Below, in pieces: positions 16,910 to 27,503 of a stretch of 64,000 bases of DNA. This stretch comes from Sinohyriopsis cumingii (taxonomy: Eukaryota > Mollusca > Bivalvia > Unionida > Unionidae). The translations under genes and the position numbers were made by a program. Where the stretch lies: assembly GCA_028554795.2 (NCBI GenBank), contig CM068839.1:90554182-90618181 (forward strand). The letters are read 5' to 3'. Numbering within the stretch: the stretch's first letter is position 1; each line of letters starts with the position of its first letter. The notes below the pieces were generated by a model. It was not told the origin of the DNA. It did no database searches and saw nothing but the letters and a program-made list of their open reading frames with translations.

Positions 16910-19900
16910 CATGTGATTCACATACATTTACATTCAGATGAAGTCACACTGAACTTATTGCCAAAAGTAATTTCTTAAATATACTGACTTTATATAAAAA
17001 CTGTTAGATTTATTGAGTAATGCAATCTGTTTTGTTCATAGTTGCATCCACCCCAGCAACCGCACTACTTTTAGTACCATTATACTCTTGTCATTTGGTT
17101 TGCCACAGTTTATTCATTCGAGAACTGTTTTTCTGCTACTGAAAACTATATTGAAATATTAGTATACTGAGTTTTTGTCTCATAGTTTTGTACAGAATAA
17201 GATATAAGATATGAGAATGTTTTCTATCTTGGAATATATTGAACCTTATACATATGTGGTTGATATCGCCAGATTTGCGCTAGACTGCGTTTTGCCAGTT
17301 TGCCACATCTGATTCGTTGGCCGATTCGGTTTGCCAATTATGATTGGTTTAGTACTGTCACATGGTACAAAATCGAAGGTCATATATTGGAGTGGAAGAC
17401 AGTACTTGTCAGATAACTGCAGAGCGCGGTCAAATTCAAAACCAGAACTAACACCTGTGAAGTCCAACACCCACTTTTAGATAATGACATATATAAATCG
17501 CTAAATAATAATAATAACAAATAATAATGATAGTATAAGACTGACAAAGTAATTATAATACTCTGATTTTTTTGGACATTGATTAGGTGAAAATCCAGTA
17601 AAATAAGAAATACTTTGAACATTTGTACGTCCGTGATTTTAACAATATGCAGAGGCAAGAATTTTGGAAATTTTTGAATTACATAGGAAATGTTTGAGTA
17701 AGACAATTAATCTTCCAAAATATCGTGCAGTTATCTCTTACCACATTGGTAACCTGGGTTAAACGAATACAAAGCAAATATTCAACTCTCGTATGTTGGG
17801 GTCACTCTATGATTTCCAATCATTATTTAATTTATTTAACATTGAAACAAGACTAGTATGTGCTGAGACATTTTATTGAAATGGTCCAGGAACAAAACAT
17901 CGAAATTTAACGTCAGTATCTAATTGTTACAATACCAGAGTACAAGCAACGAGTGTTTTCTTGCAGGAGTATATGTGTCTTATTCCAATAAATAGTATGT
18001 ACTGGTGACAGCTTTCTAGTTTCTTAGTTATATTACTTTCATTAAACATTTGTGTTGACTTTACTGCTGAATGGAACTTCTTCAATGAACCCTCCCTAGC
18101 AGACAGGAAGTAGAGGTCGCTTACAATATCTAATGAACGACTAGCATGTAGGAAGCAGCCGCCGTTACTGATGATGGCTTCAATAAGCATATGCAATGAT
18201 CTGTTGCTGTCTCTGTAGGTTCCTAAAAGCTTTTATATGTGGTTGCTAGTTTACCCACCTTCTCGGCACAAATGTGCTCTGCACACTACATCTCAAGGTG
18301 GACTTTGTGGGTTTGTATTCCTGGCTATCTCGATCTCGGCACGTCTGCTTGAGGTCATCGCCCTCCAGGACGGGTTTCTATAAAGGAGGAACAAAATTGT
18401 GTTCAAATACATCCTGGCTGCCCTTTAAAACTGTAACTGCCACATTCTCTCGCGCTCCAGCCTCAGCATATTGTTTTGCATGATTTTTAACTTTCGAGTG
18501 CATCCATTGTTATCTGAAGCCATCGATGAGCACATCATGCTGCTATTCACGGTAATGCCATAAAGCGGCACTATTTGAGACGCTGGTTCAGGTACCTACC
18601 AATTCGATACTGGCTGAGGAACATGTGGCAGTACTGGCTGCAGTTCTGGCTGTGGCATACGTTGCTGAAATATCTGCTGAATCATTTCTCTAGCTATTCC
18701 ACCTCAGCAGCAAGAGCCAAATTTCCTCTTGCACTGATATCCTTTTAGTAAAAGCTGTTTGTAGTTGGAACCTGCAACCGATCAAAAGCAAGCGATCGTG
18801 GCTGTGTGGGGTGATCATGCTGACATTTAATATTCTGGGTGGCTGAAATATCAACGACGTCGTTACTTATTGAACGCCTGTGGTATCCTCCAAAACGCTG
18901 ACATACTCTCTGCGTTGGTGTTGAGAGACCAAACAACTAAGTGACCTTCTCGTGGCTATCCTGGCCAACGGCTTTACTTTCCTCCTGGACGTCTGAGCAT
19001 TGTGAGGAGTTAAAAATGTCACATTCGTGGCCGTCGCCCAGATAAAAAACGTGTCTTTAATATCAGGCCAGCCTCAGAATGCTTCCAGATCTGTGAGAAA
19101 ATACCTGCTGCGCTATAGCTGCTCCGGATGTAGGAATCTGCCGCACATCCATCTGGACCGTGGTAGTAACCACATGCCAACAATATTTGGAAAGCTGATT
19201 TGTGATACGTCTAGTTGAGGCGCAATTCGGACTACGAACACGTAAGTTCTGGTATTTGGATCAAAAACTGCATCATATGTCTGATTATATAAATAAGAGT
19301 ACAGTTTCGTAGTATCCAGAATAACAAATTTCTTCCGACTGAGATATGGTAATGATTCATTTGCCGTTTTAGATTTCATCCACACCCCTTTAAAGACCAC
19401 ATTAAATGCTTCAGCGCACTTTCGATGTGATGAATATTACATATACTCTCTGCGCGGATATCATGGATATTTTCAACATAAAAACCCTTACTTCAGCTTT
19501 ATTCAAGAAAAAATGATCTTACATTTTGATTGCCAAAAGCACTATTGAAGAACTGCTGGAGTACCTGAATTTCTTCCTTCAAGAAACAAGTTCCACAATA
19601 TTTTAGAGAGCGTTTTAGTAAGTCTGGAAACAGCCTTTTGCTAATTTAGCCGGGGTATCATCGGTCCATGTCGCCAATAGTATTTTCCTTCAAATCTGAA
19701 ACTTCAATTTTCATTTCATTTGACTGGGTACCCAGCAAATTTTCCCTGGTGTCTTTGAGTGATAGAGCTGAATGAATTAATGGCTGTTCTGTTTATCCGT
19801 CTAGGTTCTGTCAATGCTTAAAGAATGATTTGACTACGAGTGTAAAATGAAATGTATGTAAAAGTTGTTTCTTACCGAGTAAAGTGTCAACGAACAAAAT

Positions 19901-20308
19901 TATTGAAAATCAAGATTTGTAATTTAGACTAGTTTCAACATGGAATACACTACTATTAATCTAAATATTGCAGTTCTTTAGACAAACGTCATGTTGTTCG
20001 TAAATGATAATATGCTATTGATGAAAAAATATTTCTGTATAGATGTTGGGAAAACTACAAAGTTTATAGATATTTTAGTGGCTGATGCGCTTTAAAACGT
20101 GTCTATTCACACGTACAATCCGCAGTGCTGGTATGCGAGAGCGTAACGGCCTATGTAAGCCGCCTATCTAAATAAGTATTTATTTTCTTAAACCGTTGAA
20201 TGCACAATCAGTGAACCATGAAAACGGGCACAATCAGTGAACCATGAAAACGGGACGAAACAATACATAATATATAGAACTGTACGCAAATTTTAATTTG
20301 TGAGATTT
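16910..20308. other. Host DNA without a recognisable gene
   Basis: Flanking host sequence with many stops in all frames. Short ORFs up to about 108 codons exist (for example on - at 17380-17706 and 19113-19400) but show no domain, no splice-bounded structure and no relation to the elements. Nothing more can be supported. Confidence 0.5.
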
Positions 20309-20715
20309 TCAGTCACTCAAACGCACGCCTGAAAACGTCACGTGCCGAAACTCTGTAGCGCTGGCTAGTGTGGATTCGCTGTGGTAGTGTGTCGATGTCC
20401 ATACAGATTGTCCCATCCTCAGTCGTATAATAGCGACATTGCCGCCTTGGTCCTCCTGATTTAAATGCATACTATAGGCAACAGCATCACTGACATTAAT
20501 ATCATCGACCATTAGCTGCACCCACACAGCTTGGGCGTGGATACTGTTGACAAAAAAAGAAATAAGGTACAGACCATCCTGAGGACCAGTGAATATTCCT
20601 GTATGAGCGTTGTAGGCATTGCCTTCGTTTGTCAATACACCGTTATATTTTATTACTTGGTTGATTCCAAGGTGATAGACGTAGTCAGTAACATATGTTG
20701 AAAATGCAACTGGTT
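20309..20715 (-). CDS. C1q-domain gene, exon 2
   Basis: Second coding exon of a host gene. It begins after a polypyrimidine/AG acceptor (TTTCTTTCCAG read on -) and encodes a C1q globular head: VAFSTYVTDYVYHLG, then IFTGPQDGLYLISFFV, DQGGNVAIIRLRMGQSVW and the terminal FSGVRLSD. These are the conserved aromatic and glycine positions of the C1q/TNF fold. With exon 1 it gives 266 codons with matching phase. Secreted coiled-coil plus C1q proteins are lectin-like immune recognition molecules strongly expanded in bivalves. Together these make it a likely intact host gene. Confidence 0.85.
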
Positions 20716-20831
20716 CTGGAAAGAAATGTTTTAAAACATTTTGAATTAGTAACTTATTTAACCGGTGGATTTTCGTATTTCACAAGGTATTTATGAGTAT
20801 TACAGAGTTCAAAACACAAAATTACTATAAA

Positions 20832-21010
20832 TAATACTATCATACAGGTTAAAGAATTTTAATTCGTACTCAACCGAGTTTCGAACCCGGGTCCCCTGGG
20901 TAAACACCACCCATCGCCATGCTTGCACGCACCTGCCTATATTCCATCGCGACAAAGCACGCATCAATTAAAATGATGGTACTGAGTCGGTGTTATATGC
21001 ACTCGTGGGT
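20832..21010. repeat. tRNA-related SINE-like repeat in C1q intron
   Basis: On the - strand GGGACCCGGGTTCGAAACTC resembles a tRNA B box and T arm. The flank AATAATACTATCATACAGGT recurs as a diverged copy at 21208-21256. This suggests a tRNA-derived SINE or its fragments. The whole consensus cannot be fixed from one copy. Confidence 0.4.
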
Positions 21011-21373
21011 AGCAGAAACACTCGCATTTTGACCTAGTAATTAGTTCATATATATGCACACATCATTCCAAATTACTATGAAAGAAATCAATGTATATAA
21101 GATTAATTCTAGAGAATTACAAACATACACCAGACATAATGGAAACTGCTCTCCGTGGATTCTACAGGAGAATGAGTGATAACGCTCGGCAGAATTAATA
21201 TTTAATACAAATAATACTTTCATACAGGTTAGAGAACTTTAAGTCTTACTCAACGGAGAGTAGAACTTTACCTAATTACAGTTTTGAACAGTATTTAAAT
21301 ATTGGTTGTAACAGTTTCTGATTGGGGTACAACGAGTCAAAATGTATCACTTCTGACATATTAGTCTACTCAC

Positions 21374-21764
21374 GGTTTGCGGCTTGTCTGATAAGGAATC
21401 CTGCTTTAGACGTTTTGTTGCCATTATTCACAGCTTTTGAATTAAACTCCATATCATTGTCTTGTTTTGGAATTCGAAAATCATCACTGTGATATTTTTC
21501 TGCTCTAACTAAATTTAGAAGGACTTTAAGTCGTTTAGTTTCCTCCTTCTGCTTGTACAGGTCATTATTTAGAATACGAATTTTTGCTTGCATTGAAAGT
21601 TCTCGATTCTCCATTTCTTTCATTTTTGTCTCCATTTTCTCCATCCTGTCAAGTAACTTGGGGATAACATCATTGTATGAATCGTAACTGGAATGTCCTG
21701 CTTTTACCGTAACTATAAAAGCACAGAGAGCGACAATCAGTCGAGTGAAGTTAACTGCAATCAT
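21374..21764 (-). CDS. C1q-domain gene, exon 1 (signal peptide and coiled coil)
   Basis: ATG at 21764 gives a signal peptide (NFTRLIVALCAFIVTVKAG) followed by a coiled coil (LLDRMEKMETKMKEMENREL and on to KRLKVLLNLV) for trimerisation. The exon ends at a GTGAGT donor (21368-21373 on -), in phase with exon 2 at 20715. The intron of about 660 bases holds SINE-like sequence. An upstream in-frame methionine exists, but the signal peptide fixes this start. Confidence 0.8.
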
Positions 21765-21878
21765 TGTAACGTATGATAAAGGTATTACTTTTGACAAAGG
21801 TAACTGCTCTAGTCGTGCCTTCGTTTTGACCTCGGAAACACGAAGAGCACGAAGAGCTTTCTTATCAACGATAATCAA

Positions 21879-23070
21879 AACTAGTTGTGATGATCATGTG
21901 ACCTTTGAAATCAGTGTCAAAGCTACACGGCGTATATCACGCCAAACCCTAAATATATCAACCAAATGAGCGGTGTTTGTTGGTTGCGTTTAGAAACTAG
22001 CAAGTTAAAAAGGTGTGGTACAGTGATAAGTATGGTACTAAAACATCACAAGTGATGAACTTGAAGTAAATAGTATTCAAACATGTTTAATATATGCTCT
22101 TCACCTTTTAATGATAACACATGAAAAATATTTCGTAATAACGCATGTCTGCTTTTCTATATGTATCAGAATTAAATGTTTTCCGGGTATTTTGTATCAA
22201 GTAAATATTAATTTAATACATTGATAAAGTGAGAAAGATACTATTTTGTGTATGAGGTTAAACTCTCCAGAACAAAATTAATATGTTTTCCTTAAAGATA
22301 AAAGTCCGAAAAAGAAAGTTTAATCATTCAGCAAAAAATGAAGTAGAAAAGTAAACATCTTTCAAGTATAGATTGAAAGTTTATATCAACTGCATTATTT
22401 TAATACGTTCATGATTGAAATATGGTATAAACAAGCGTCGTGACATAGGAGAACATTATCTATCCTATAGAACGAATACGAGTGATGATGTTATATTGTG
22501 TGGCTTGCATATATAATCCGCATACTGGCTGATACGACTCCATAGTTTTAAAGTAAGAGACAGAACAAAGCGAGATCCAAGTGTTTTAAAATTCAACAAA
22601 TTGTTTATTTCCCTAGAATATAAAGTGAACTTTAAAACGAACTTACAGTAATTAACTAAATTAAATCCCAAATAGATATTGAAAGTTTTATCACAAGTCC
22701 AAATGTATAAGGATCCTAATGGATTCCAGTCATTTTCCAAATAAGCTCCAACATAATGTTGTGAAGAAGATATTACTAAAACGATAATAAAGAGCACATT
22801 AAATGTCAGGTACAACAGGAAATTCAATTATCCTAGCCTCAGATTAAGGTAAACGTGTTTACCTTTAAATATAATTATCTGAATATTGAATCCACATTCT
22901 TAGAAAAATCTAAACTACGATTTATGTTTTTTACAAGTTAATGTCCCTAGTGAGGTACACAGTAAACTTAATTTTGGACATGGTCAGGTACAATACTGTG
23001 AAATCAACCCAGAATTTGACAAACAGCAAGAAAGACCTTGCTCCCATTATACAGGACTAAATTGAGATAT
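21879..23070. other. Host DNA upstream of C1q gene, no gene seen
   Basis: AT-rich flank between the C1q gene and the left end of element 3. It must include the C1q promoter, but no convincing TATA or coding exon is visible. A 120-codon - strand ORF at 22465-22827 has hydrophobic start residues but no known domain. Confidence 0.4.
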
Positions 23071-23075
23071 GAACT

Positions 23076-23719
23076 AGCAGCAGAGAGGGCGAACAGACCA
23101 AAGATCGAAAAGTGTCGAAAAACTAAAAATAACCCCTCCTACGAAAAAAAAAATAAAAAGCAAAAATAAATCTTCCAAAGATTTCTCAAACTGGTGTTAC
23201 TTTACCGTCGTTGTCTTTTTTTGTTCGTAGGAAGGGTTATCTTACCACGTGGACACTTTATTGAGGTCGCGCCCTCTCTGCTGCTATTAATTTATGTAAA
23301 TTTACCACCATACCAAGTTTGATGAATATTTCTCAACACGTTCTTTTTTGTCGTTTCTCCTCATCTGTTTCATCTTTATTTGTTTCATCTTTATTTGTTT
23401 TGTTCTTCAAGAAACATTCAAGTTCTGATGGTGGTTTTTCTATTTTTGGATTTATGTTCTTTCTTTTTCTGTAATATATCATTAAATTTCTATATCGATC
23501 TCCACCGCAATTTTTACAAATCTGATATAATCCTCTAACGCCGTTGTTACATCCAACAAAGCGTCGTGAACCAACATGAGAATTTTTTGATAAAATATAA
23601 TTATGTCTCCTGCAATATTCTCCACGGCACCTTTTGTTGCATTTATCTGTTGTTCCTTGAATTAACCACGTACAATTGTGCATATATTAATGACATCTGT
23701 TTAATTAAATTTATTAATT
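23076..23719. repeat. Left terminal inverted repeat of element 3
   Basis: Inverse copy of 57606-58287, with identity continuing up to TTATTAATT at 23719. The outer 210 bp (23076-23285) is itself a foldback: AGCAGCAGAGAGGGCG at the outside and CGCCCTCTCTGCTGCT at 23270-23285, with inner arms CCTACGAAAAAA / TTTTTTTGTTCGTAGG. The inner part holds a complete small gene. Confidence 0.85.
23333..23683 (-). CDS. Cys-rich zinc-ribbon protein in left TIR
   Basis: 116 residues, copy of the gene at 57642-58022 in the right TIR. MHNCTWLIQG, then CNKRCRGEYCRRHNYIL, CVGCNNGVRG-like (here RRFVGCNNG) and ICKNCGGDRYRNL form two Cys clusters, probably two zinc ribbons; the tail has a KDETNKDETDEE repeat. Here it ends early (RTC) through a small change. 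A third, decayed relative is at 51660-51920. I do not know its function; DNA or RNA binding is a reasonable guess. Confidence 0.6.
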   Translation of the reverse strand: MHNCTWLIQGTTDKCNKRCRGEYCRRHNYILSKNSHVGSRRFVGCNNGVRGLYQICKNCGGDRYRNLMIYYRKRKNINPKIEKPPSELECFLKNKTNKDETNKDETDEEKRQKRTC

Positions 23720-23742
23720 AAAAAATTTTTATATAAAAAATA

Positions 23743-23880
23743 ATGGTACATCCAGAATCTAATGCTGCAAGAATAGCACGAGAGAGACTAGAAGCAATTA
23801 AAACATTTCTTCCCGTGCGAGATTCATTCAGAAAAAATCTACAAGCGCAGCAAGAAGCACAAGTTGAATACGAAGAGGAC
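23743..23880 (+). pseudogene. Element 3 AGNNS coiled-coil gene, 5' part cut by element 2
   Basis: The first 46 codons of a gene whose remainder starts at 41949. It matches the intact start of the homologue at 63119 (ARxARERLEAIKxFLPVRDS). A TATATAAAAAA box stands at 23731. The reading frame runs straight into GAGGAC, the target duplication of element 2, and resumes in the same phase after the right duplication. The insertion therefore disrupted a previously readable gene. Confidence 0.85.
23875..23880. repeat. Target-site duplication, left (GAGGAC)
   Basis: GAGGAC immediately before the AGTAGT terminus of element 2; repeated at 41943-41948. Six bases is the usual Polinton duplication length. 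Confidence 0.92.
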
Positions 23881-24227
23881 AGTAGTAAATGGGGCCACCC
23901 GACGTACAATGGGAATTAGCATTACAGGGACCCCTGGGCCACTCTACGTACAAGGGAAATTTAACATGGCGAAAAATCGTGGGCCACTCTACGTACAAGG
24001 GGAATTGAACATGGTGAAAAATCGTGGGTCACTCTACGTACAAGGGGGAATTTAACATGGGGGAATAGAGTTTGGGTTTGTCTAGGGACAAGGGGAATTG
24101 AATATGGGATTTTTTTTTTTAATTTAAATTTAAATTTAAATTTAAATTTAAATTTAAAAAAAGGGGTAGGCAATGGAAAGGCTATCTCTTTTCAAGAAAT
24201 ATGCGTGTCCCTGAAAAGGGCCTTTGG
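23881..24227. repeat. Left terminal inverted repeat of element 2
   Basis: Matches the inverse of 41589-41942 with few differences. From outside: AGTAGTAAATGGGGCCACCC, four to five units with CTACGTACAAGGG and AACATGGNGAAAAATCGTGGG, a (AAATTT)n tract at 24121-24158, and the histone-type stem-loop. Confidence 0.92.
24192..24227 (-). terminator. Histone-type 3' stem-loop after ORF C' (in TIR)
   Basis: Read on -: CCAAAGGCCCTTTTCAGGGA with CACGCA (24207-24222 for the stem). One stem pair is lost (C to A) and ACCCA has become ACGCA; TTGAAAAGAGATAG follows as downstream element. It is in sense with ORF C'. Confidence 0.7.
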
Positions 24228-24234
24228 CTTTCTT

Positions 24235-24816
24235 CTATTTCCTCCATTTACCCATCCAGCCCCTAATCTTTCCCCAAATTCCTTTTTTCTTCTTCTTTTC
24301 ATTTTCCGGTATCCAGTCCGGGTGTCCCATGGCTCGGAACTTCTGTTGGATTTTTATCCAGTTATTGTTCAGTCTCTCATATTCTTCTTTTTTCTTTCTA
24401 TTCTCTTGTTCTTTTCTATCTTTTGCCCACCTGTCCTTAATTTTCTGCACTTCTTCCTCTATTATCTTTTTCATCTTTTCTTCCGCTTTCTTTAGTTGTT
24501 CAATGCCCCTTTTCACGAACTTCCACTCTGACCATTTCTCTAGCTCTTCTAAATAGCATCTCACTGCTTTTACCTTGTCCATAGACTCTTTTATAGTCCC
24601 TACTCTTACATACTCTGGTTGAATCAATCCTCTCAATCTCTTAACTTCTTCCTCTATCATCTCCTCTATCATCTTCCTCGCTAATTGTAGTTCATTGACA
24701 TAATCAAGACTTTTTCTCAACCTCCATTCTCTTTCTATCCTTTCAATAGTATACTCTCCATCCATCATCCAAAAGTAAACATTTCTTAAGTCATTAAACA
24801 ACGCCGACACTTCCAT
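24235..24816 (-). CDS. Terminal cassette ORF C': long coiled-coil protein
   Basis: 193 residues, intact version of ORF C of element 1, starting MEVSALFNDLRNVYFWMMDG at ATG 24816. The protein is almost entirely charged helix, with the FRAMGHPDWIPE motif near residue 165 and a basic tail ending GKWRK. No domain recognised. Its promoter has the double CACGTCCGCG box and its end is the TIR stem-loop, so mRNA end formation depends on the TIR. Confidence 0.7.
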   Translation of the reverse strand: MEVSALFNDLRNVYFWMMDGEYTIERIEREWRLRKSLDYVNELQLARKMIEEMIEEEVKRLRGLIQPEYVRVGTIKESMDKVKAVRCYLEELEKWSEWKFVKRGIEQLKKAEEKMKKIIEEEVQKIKDRWAKDRKEQENRKKKEEYERLNNNWIKIQQKFRAMGHPDWIPENEKKKKKGIWGKIRGWMGKWRK

Positions 24817-24867
24817 CTTGTATCTTATTCCGTAGAATGGTTTGAACGACGAATACTGTGGGTTCTT

Positions 24868-24973
24868 ATACGAAAAGCGCGGACGTGAAGGAAAACATCC
24901 CCCTAAAAACATAAAATTGATCTTACCTAGATCGTGACCAAACAACGCGCGGACGTGAAGGAAAACATCCCCT
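24868..24973 (-). promoter_or_regulatory. Cassette C' double promoter motif
   Basis: Two GCGCGGACGTGAAGGAAAAC-type boxes (from 24877 and 24946 in + coordinates) linked by AAAATTGATCTTACCTAGAT. Mirror of the cassette C promoter in element 1. Confidence 0.6.
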
Positions 24974-25283
24974 ACTTTCTCATTTCATATAATAAAACCA
25001 AAACTATACTCTTCATATACGCTAATAAACAATTAACAAACCCATAATCTACTATTTACACAAACTTACGTGAGCAGTTACAAACACAAACACAAACACA
25101 CAAAATAAACAATAAAGAAACCCATGATCTACTATTTACACCAACCTACGTTAACAGTTACAAACACAAACACAAACACACAAACACATACACTCTCACT
25201 ATTAATAAAGAGTTAGTGTTTATATTCACACTACTCTACATACACACATTGGCAAATCGATCGTTATTTCTTTTCTAGAGTAT

Positions 25284-25304
25284 TGGGTAGCCCTGAAAAG
25301 GGCT
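25284..25304 (-). terminator. Histone-type 3' stem-loop after ORF B'
   Basis: Read on -: AGCCCTTTTCAGGGCT then ACCCA, perfect 6-bp stem and TTTC loop, followed by TAGAAAAGAAATAA. Confidence 0.8.
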
Positions 25305-25331
25305 GTTTTTTGGAACTTCATGGACACCTGG

Positions 25332-25712
25332 TTAATGGTGGCACCTTCCAGGCCTGGCGCCGCATACACATCTTGTCCCCCAGTTACTTTTTACCTTTTT
25401 TGGGGAGAGAGCAGAGGGAGGATATGTGGCTTCAGAATCCCAATTTTCGGTTTCTGGGATTCTGAAATTTTTTCTTCTCTCCTTTTCCTCTTCCTCCTCT
25501 TCTTTGTTTCTTCTCTCCTCCTTTTTGTATCTTCTTTCTTCTTCTTTTTCTTCTTTATATCTTCTCTCCTCCTCTTCTTTGTTTCTTCTTTCCTCCTCCA
25601 CTCTTATCCTTCCCTCCTCCACAATGGGTTCCGCGGCCAGTTCATTTAATATGCGCCTGGCATATTCCAGATGCACATGAAGTTCCAACAGTTTCGTCAG
25701 TCTCGTGTTCAT
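25332..25712 (-). CDS. Terminal cassette ORF B': Glu/Arg-rich coiled-coil protein
   Basis: 126-residue version of ORF B: LLELHVHLEYARRILNELAA, an expanded EERRNKEEEERRYKEEKEEE tract, FRIPETENWDSEA and the GTRCVCGARPGRCHH tail. The conserved ends and the length-variable charged centre suggest the ends matter and the helix is a spacer. It is flanked by its own promoter and stem-loop. Confidence 0.62.
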   Translation of the reverse strand: MNTRLTKLLELHVHLEYARRILNELAAEPIVEEGRIRVEEERRNKEEEERRYKEEKEEERRYKKEERRNKEEEEEEKERRKNFRIPETENWDSEATYPPSALSPKKVKSNWGTRCVCGARPGRCHH

Positions 25713-25762
25713 TTTTGGTGTTGATCAATCAACAAGGGTAGTTGGACTGCCGAACGAGTTTC

Positions 25763-25871
25763 AATTTATAGTGAAAGCGCGGACGTGAAGGAAAACATCC
25801 CCCTAAAAACATAAAATTGATCTTACCTACATCATGACCAAAAACAACAACGCGCGGACCTAAAAGAAACA
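25763..25871 (-). promoter_or_regulatory. Cassette B' double promoter motif
   Basis: CAATTTATAGTGAAAGCGCG then GACGTGAAGGAAAACATCC, and a second GCGCGGACCTAAAAGAAAC box about 60 bases upstream. TATAAATTG on - is the TATA box. Confidence 0.6.
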
Positions 25872-26165
25872 CTCACTCACTTTTTATGCTACCCATCACT
25901 ATTTTAAATTTTTTTATAAATCACTTCAATAGACTATCCACATACGCAAAGCAATCCAATCTAACCCCAAATATACACCTCAAACACCAAAAAAACATTA
26001 TTTTAATCTACTATTCACACCAACTTACGTTAGCACTTACAAACACAAACACACAAACACACAAACACATACCCTCACATTTTTTAAGAAAGAGTTAGTG
26101 TTTATATTCACACTACTCTACCTACACATATTGGCAAATCGATTGTTATTTCTTTTCTAGAGTAT

Positions 26166-26186
26166 TGGGTAGCCCTGAAAAGGGTT
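26166..26186 (-). terminator. Histone-type 3' stem-loop after ORF A'
   Basis: Read on -: AACCCTTTTCAGGGCT then ACCCA. One stem pair is lost by G to A; the rest equals the copy in element 1. Confidence 0.72.
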
Positions 26187-26214
26187 GTTTTTTGTTTGCT
26201 ATGGCAATCTTTTT

Positions 26215-26574
26215 TTAGTTTCTAAGAATGCGATGTCCTCTGAGGATAGACTTTCTGGCGATAGGTCTGCTTCTTCGGAAAGAGAAGAAGAACTCTTTGG
26301 TGTCGATACGACACTCGACAAAGCCTCTGTCAGCTTCAGGTTGCTGCTGCTGCTGTTGTTGTTGCTGCTGTTGCTGCTGTCTCTGAAGTCTGTACTTCTC
26401 TGTCCATTCTTCTTTTTCCCTGTTCATTTCTTCTCCAAAGAGCTCTTCTATCAAGTCTTCAGTGATTTTTAACATTCTCACATTCTCTATTTCTTCTGGC
26501 TTCGGTATCAGACTGTGTCTGACCCTATGCAAATTCACGTAGGCTTCGTTGAGCTTAGCTAGTTTGGAGCACAT
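26215..26574 (-). CDS. Terminal cassette ORF A': coiled-coil, poly-Gln protein
   Basis: 119 residues from ATG 26574 (MCSKLAKLNEAYVNLHR). Same layout as ORF A, with 13 instead of 15 glutamines and the tail shortened by a few residues. The mixed CAG/CAA coding would slow slippage. Differences from element 1 are few and mostly conservative. Confidence 0.65.
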   Translation of the reverse strand: MCSKLAKLNEAYVNLHRVRHSLIPKPEEIENVRMLKITEDLIEELFGEEMNREKEEWTEKYRLQRQQQQQQQQQQQQQPEADRGFVECRIDTKEFFFSFRRSRPIARKSILRGHRILRN

Positions 26575-26915
26575 CTTCTTAGGAGGATGAGTCGACAATG
26601 GATGGTTAGACTGGAAACAACCCCGGTTCTTAAAGTCAAAGCGCGGACGTGAAGGAAAACATCCCCACACGGTTTTCGAGCCGCAACGTTCAGTGAGTGT
26701 CATGAGAGGGATAGTAAAAAAATGAAAGAACATCAATCCAACATTCTTATAGCTAAATAAACCACAAAGGCATTTTTTTTTTCAAAACACAACATTTTTT
26801 ATTCAAAAATCACTTAACACTAAACAACAACTCTAACATTTTTAACAATAATCCAACATTATAACATCAAACAATTTTTTTTCAAATCACCAACATTTTT
26901 TTCTCAATTAACAAT
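26575..26915 (-). other. Cassette A' promoter and 3' end of virion block
   Basis: The GCGCGGACGTGAAGGAAAAC box at 26640-26667 is the promoter of ORF A'. Upstream of it (left-to-right 26780-26915) is AT-rich DNA after the protease stop, with TTTTTATTC (AATAAAAA on -) near 26798 as likely polyadenylation signal. No gene seen. Confidence 0.5.
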
Positions 26916-27476
26916 CTACTTTAAACAGGGCTGACAACGTTGTGAATGAAATTGTGATTTCCACTGTTGGAAGTCATTAGGCCATTGATGGACACTACGT
27001 TTCCTAGCTTGAGACAAAAGATAAGCATAATGGTCACAAAACCATCGATCTACTTTCACATCGTTTCTAGAAGAATGACGAGGATCAAAATGAGTCACTA
27101 AATGTTCTAAAGAATAGCCCAGGCTGCCATGGTGCAGAAAATACACACAGTACTGTCCACACACCAAGGAATCTGTGCCTTGTAATTTCACGTTATTGAA
27201 TCGGGTGGTCTGAGCATTTCTTCTCATAAAGTCGATGATATCGTCTTCCAAAGGGGGCAATCCGTACGAATCGAAATATTCCACATATCCTTCTTGAGGA
27301 AAGTAGACGGCTACCCAGTGGGTTCCTGGGAGATGACTGTCGTCCGTGTTGATCACGTAAGCTTGATGGTCTTTAGGTTTGCGATGAGGGAGTTCATCTT
27401 TAGCACAGACGACAGGATTCCAAGAAGCCGTATACGAACTGTGGTTCAAAAGGTAATAAAGTTCCCAGGTATCCAT
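26916..27476 (-). CDS. Adenain-like cysteine protease
   Basis: Intact 186-residue maturation protease. Triad: His in PGTHWVAVYF, Asp in VEYFDSYGLPP, Cys in LVCGQYCVYFLHH. MDTWELYYLLNHSSYTASW at the start and CQPCLK at the end are shared with element 1. Adenains cleave after small Gly-containing sites in core and pVI-type proteins; matching GG/GxG sites are present in the neighbouring virion proteins. Length is close to that of adenoviral proteases. Confidence 0.93.
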   Translation of the reverse strand: MDTWELYYLLNHSSYTASWNPVVCAKDELPHRKPKDHQAYVINTDDSHLPGTHWVAVYFPQEGYVEYFDSYGLPPLEDDIIDFMRRNAQTTRFNNVKLQGTDSLVCGQYCVYFLHHGSLGYSLEHLVTHFDPRHSSRNDVKVDRWFCDHYAYLLSQARKRSVHQWPNDFQQWKSQFHSQRCQPCLK

Positions 27477-27503
27477 TGATTTGTGTGTGTGTTTTCTTCT
27501 TCT

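Noticed and set aside
19113-19400. 95-codon - strand ORF in host DNA as a gene
   Set aside because: No domain, no splice context, no conservation evidence.
24121-24158. (AAATTT)n tract as replication origin
   Set aside because: Simple repeat in the TIR; no evidence beyond AT content, and element 1 has a plain T/A run at this place.
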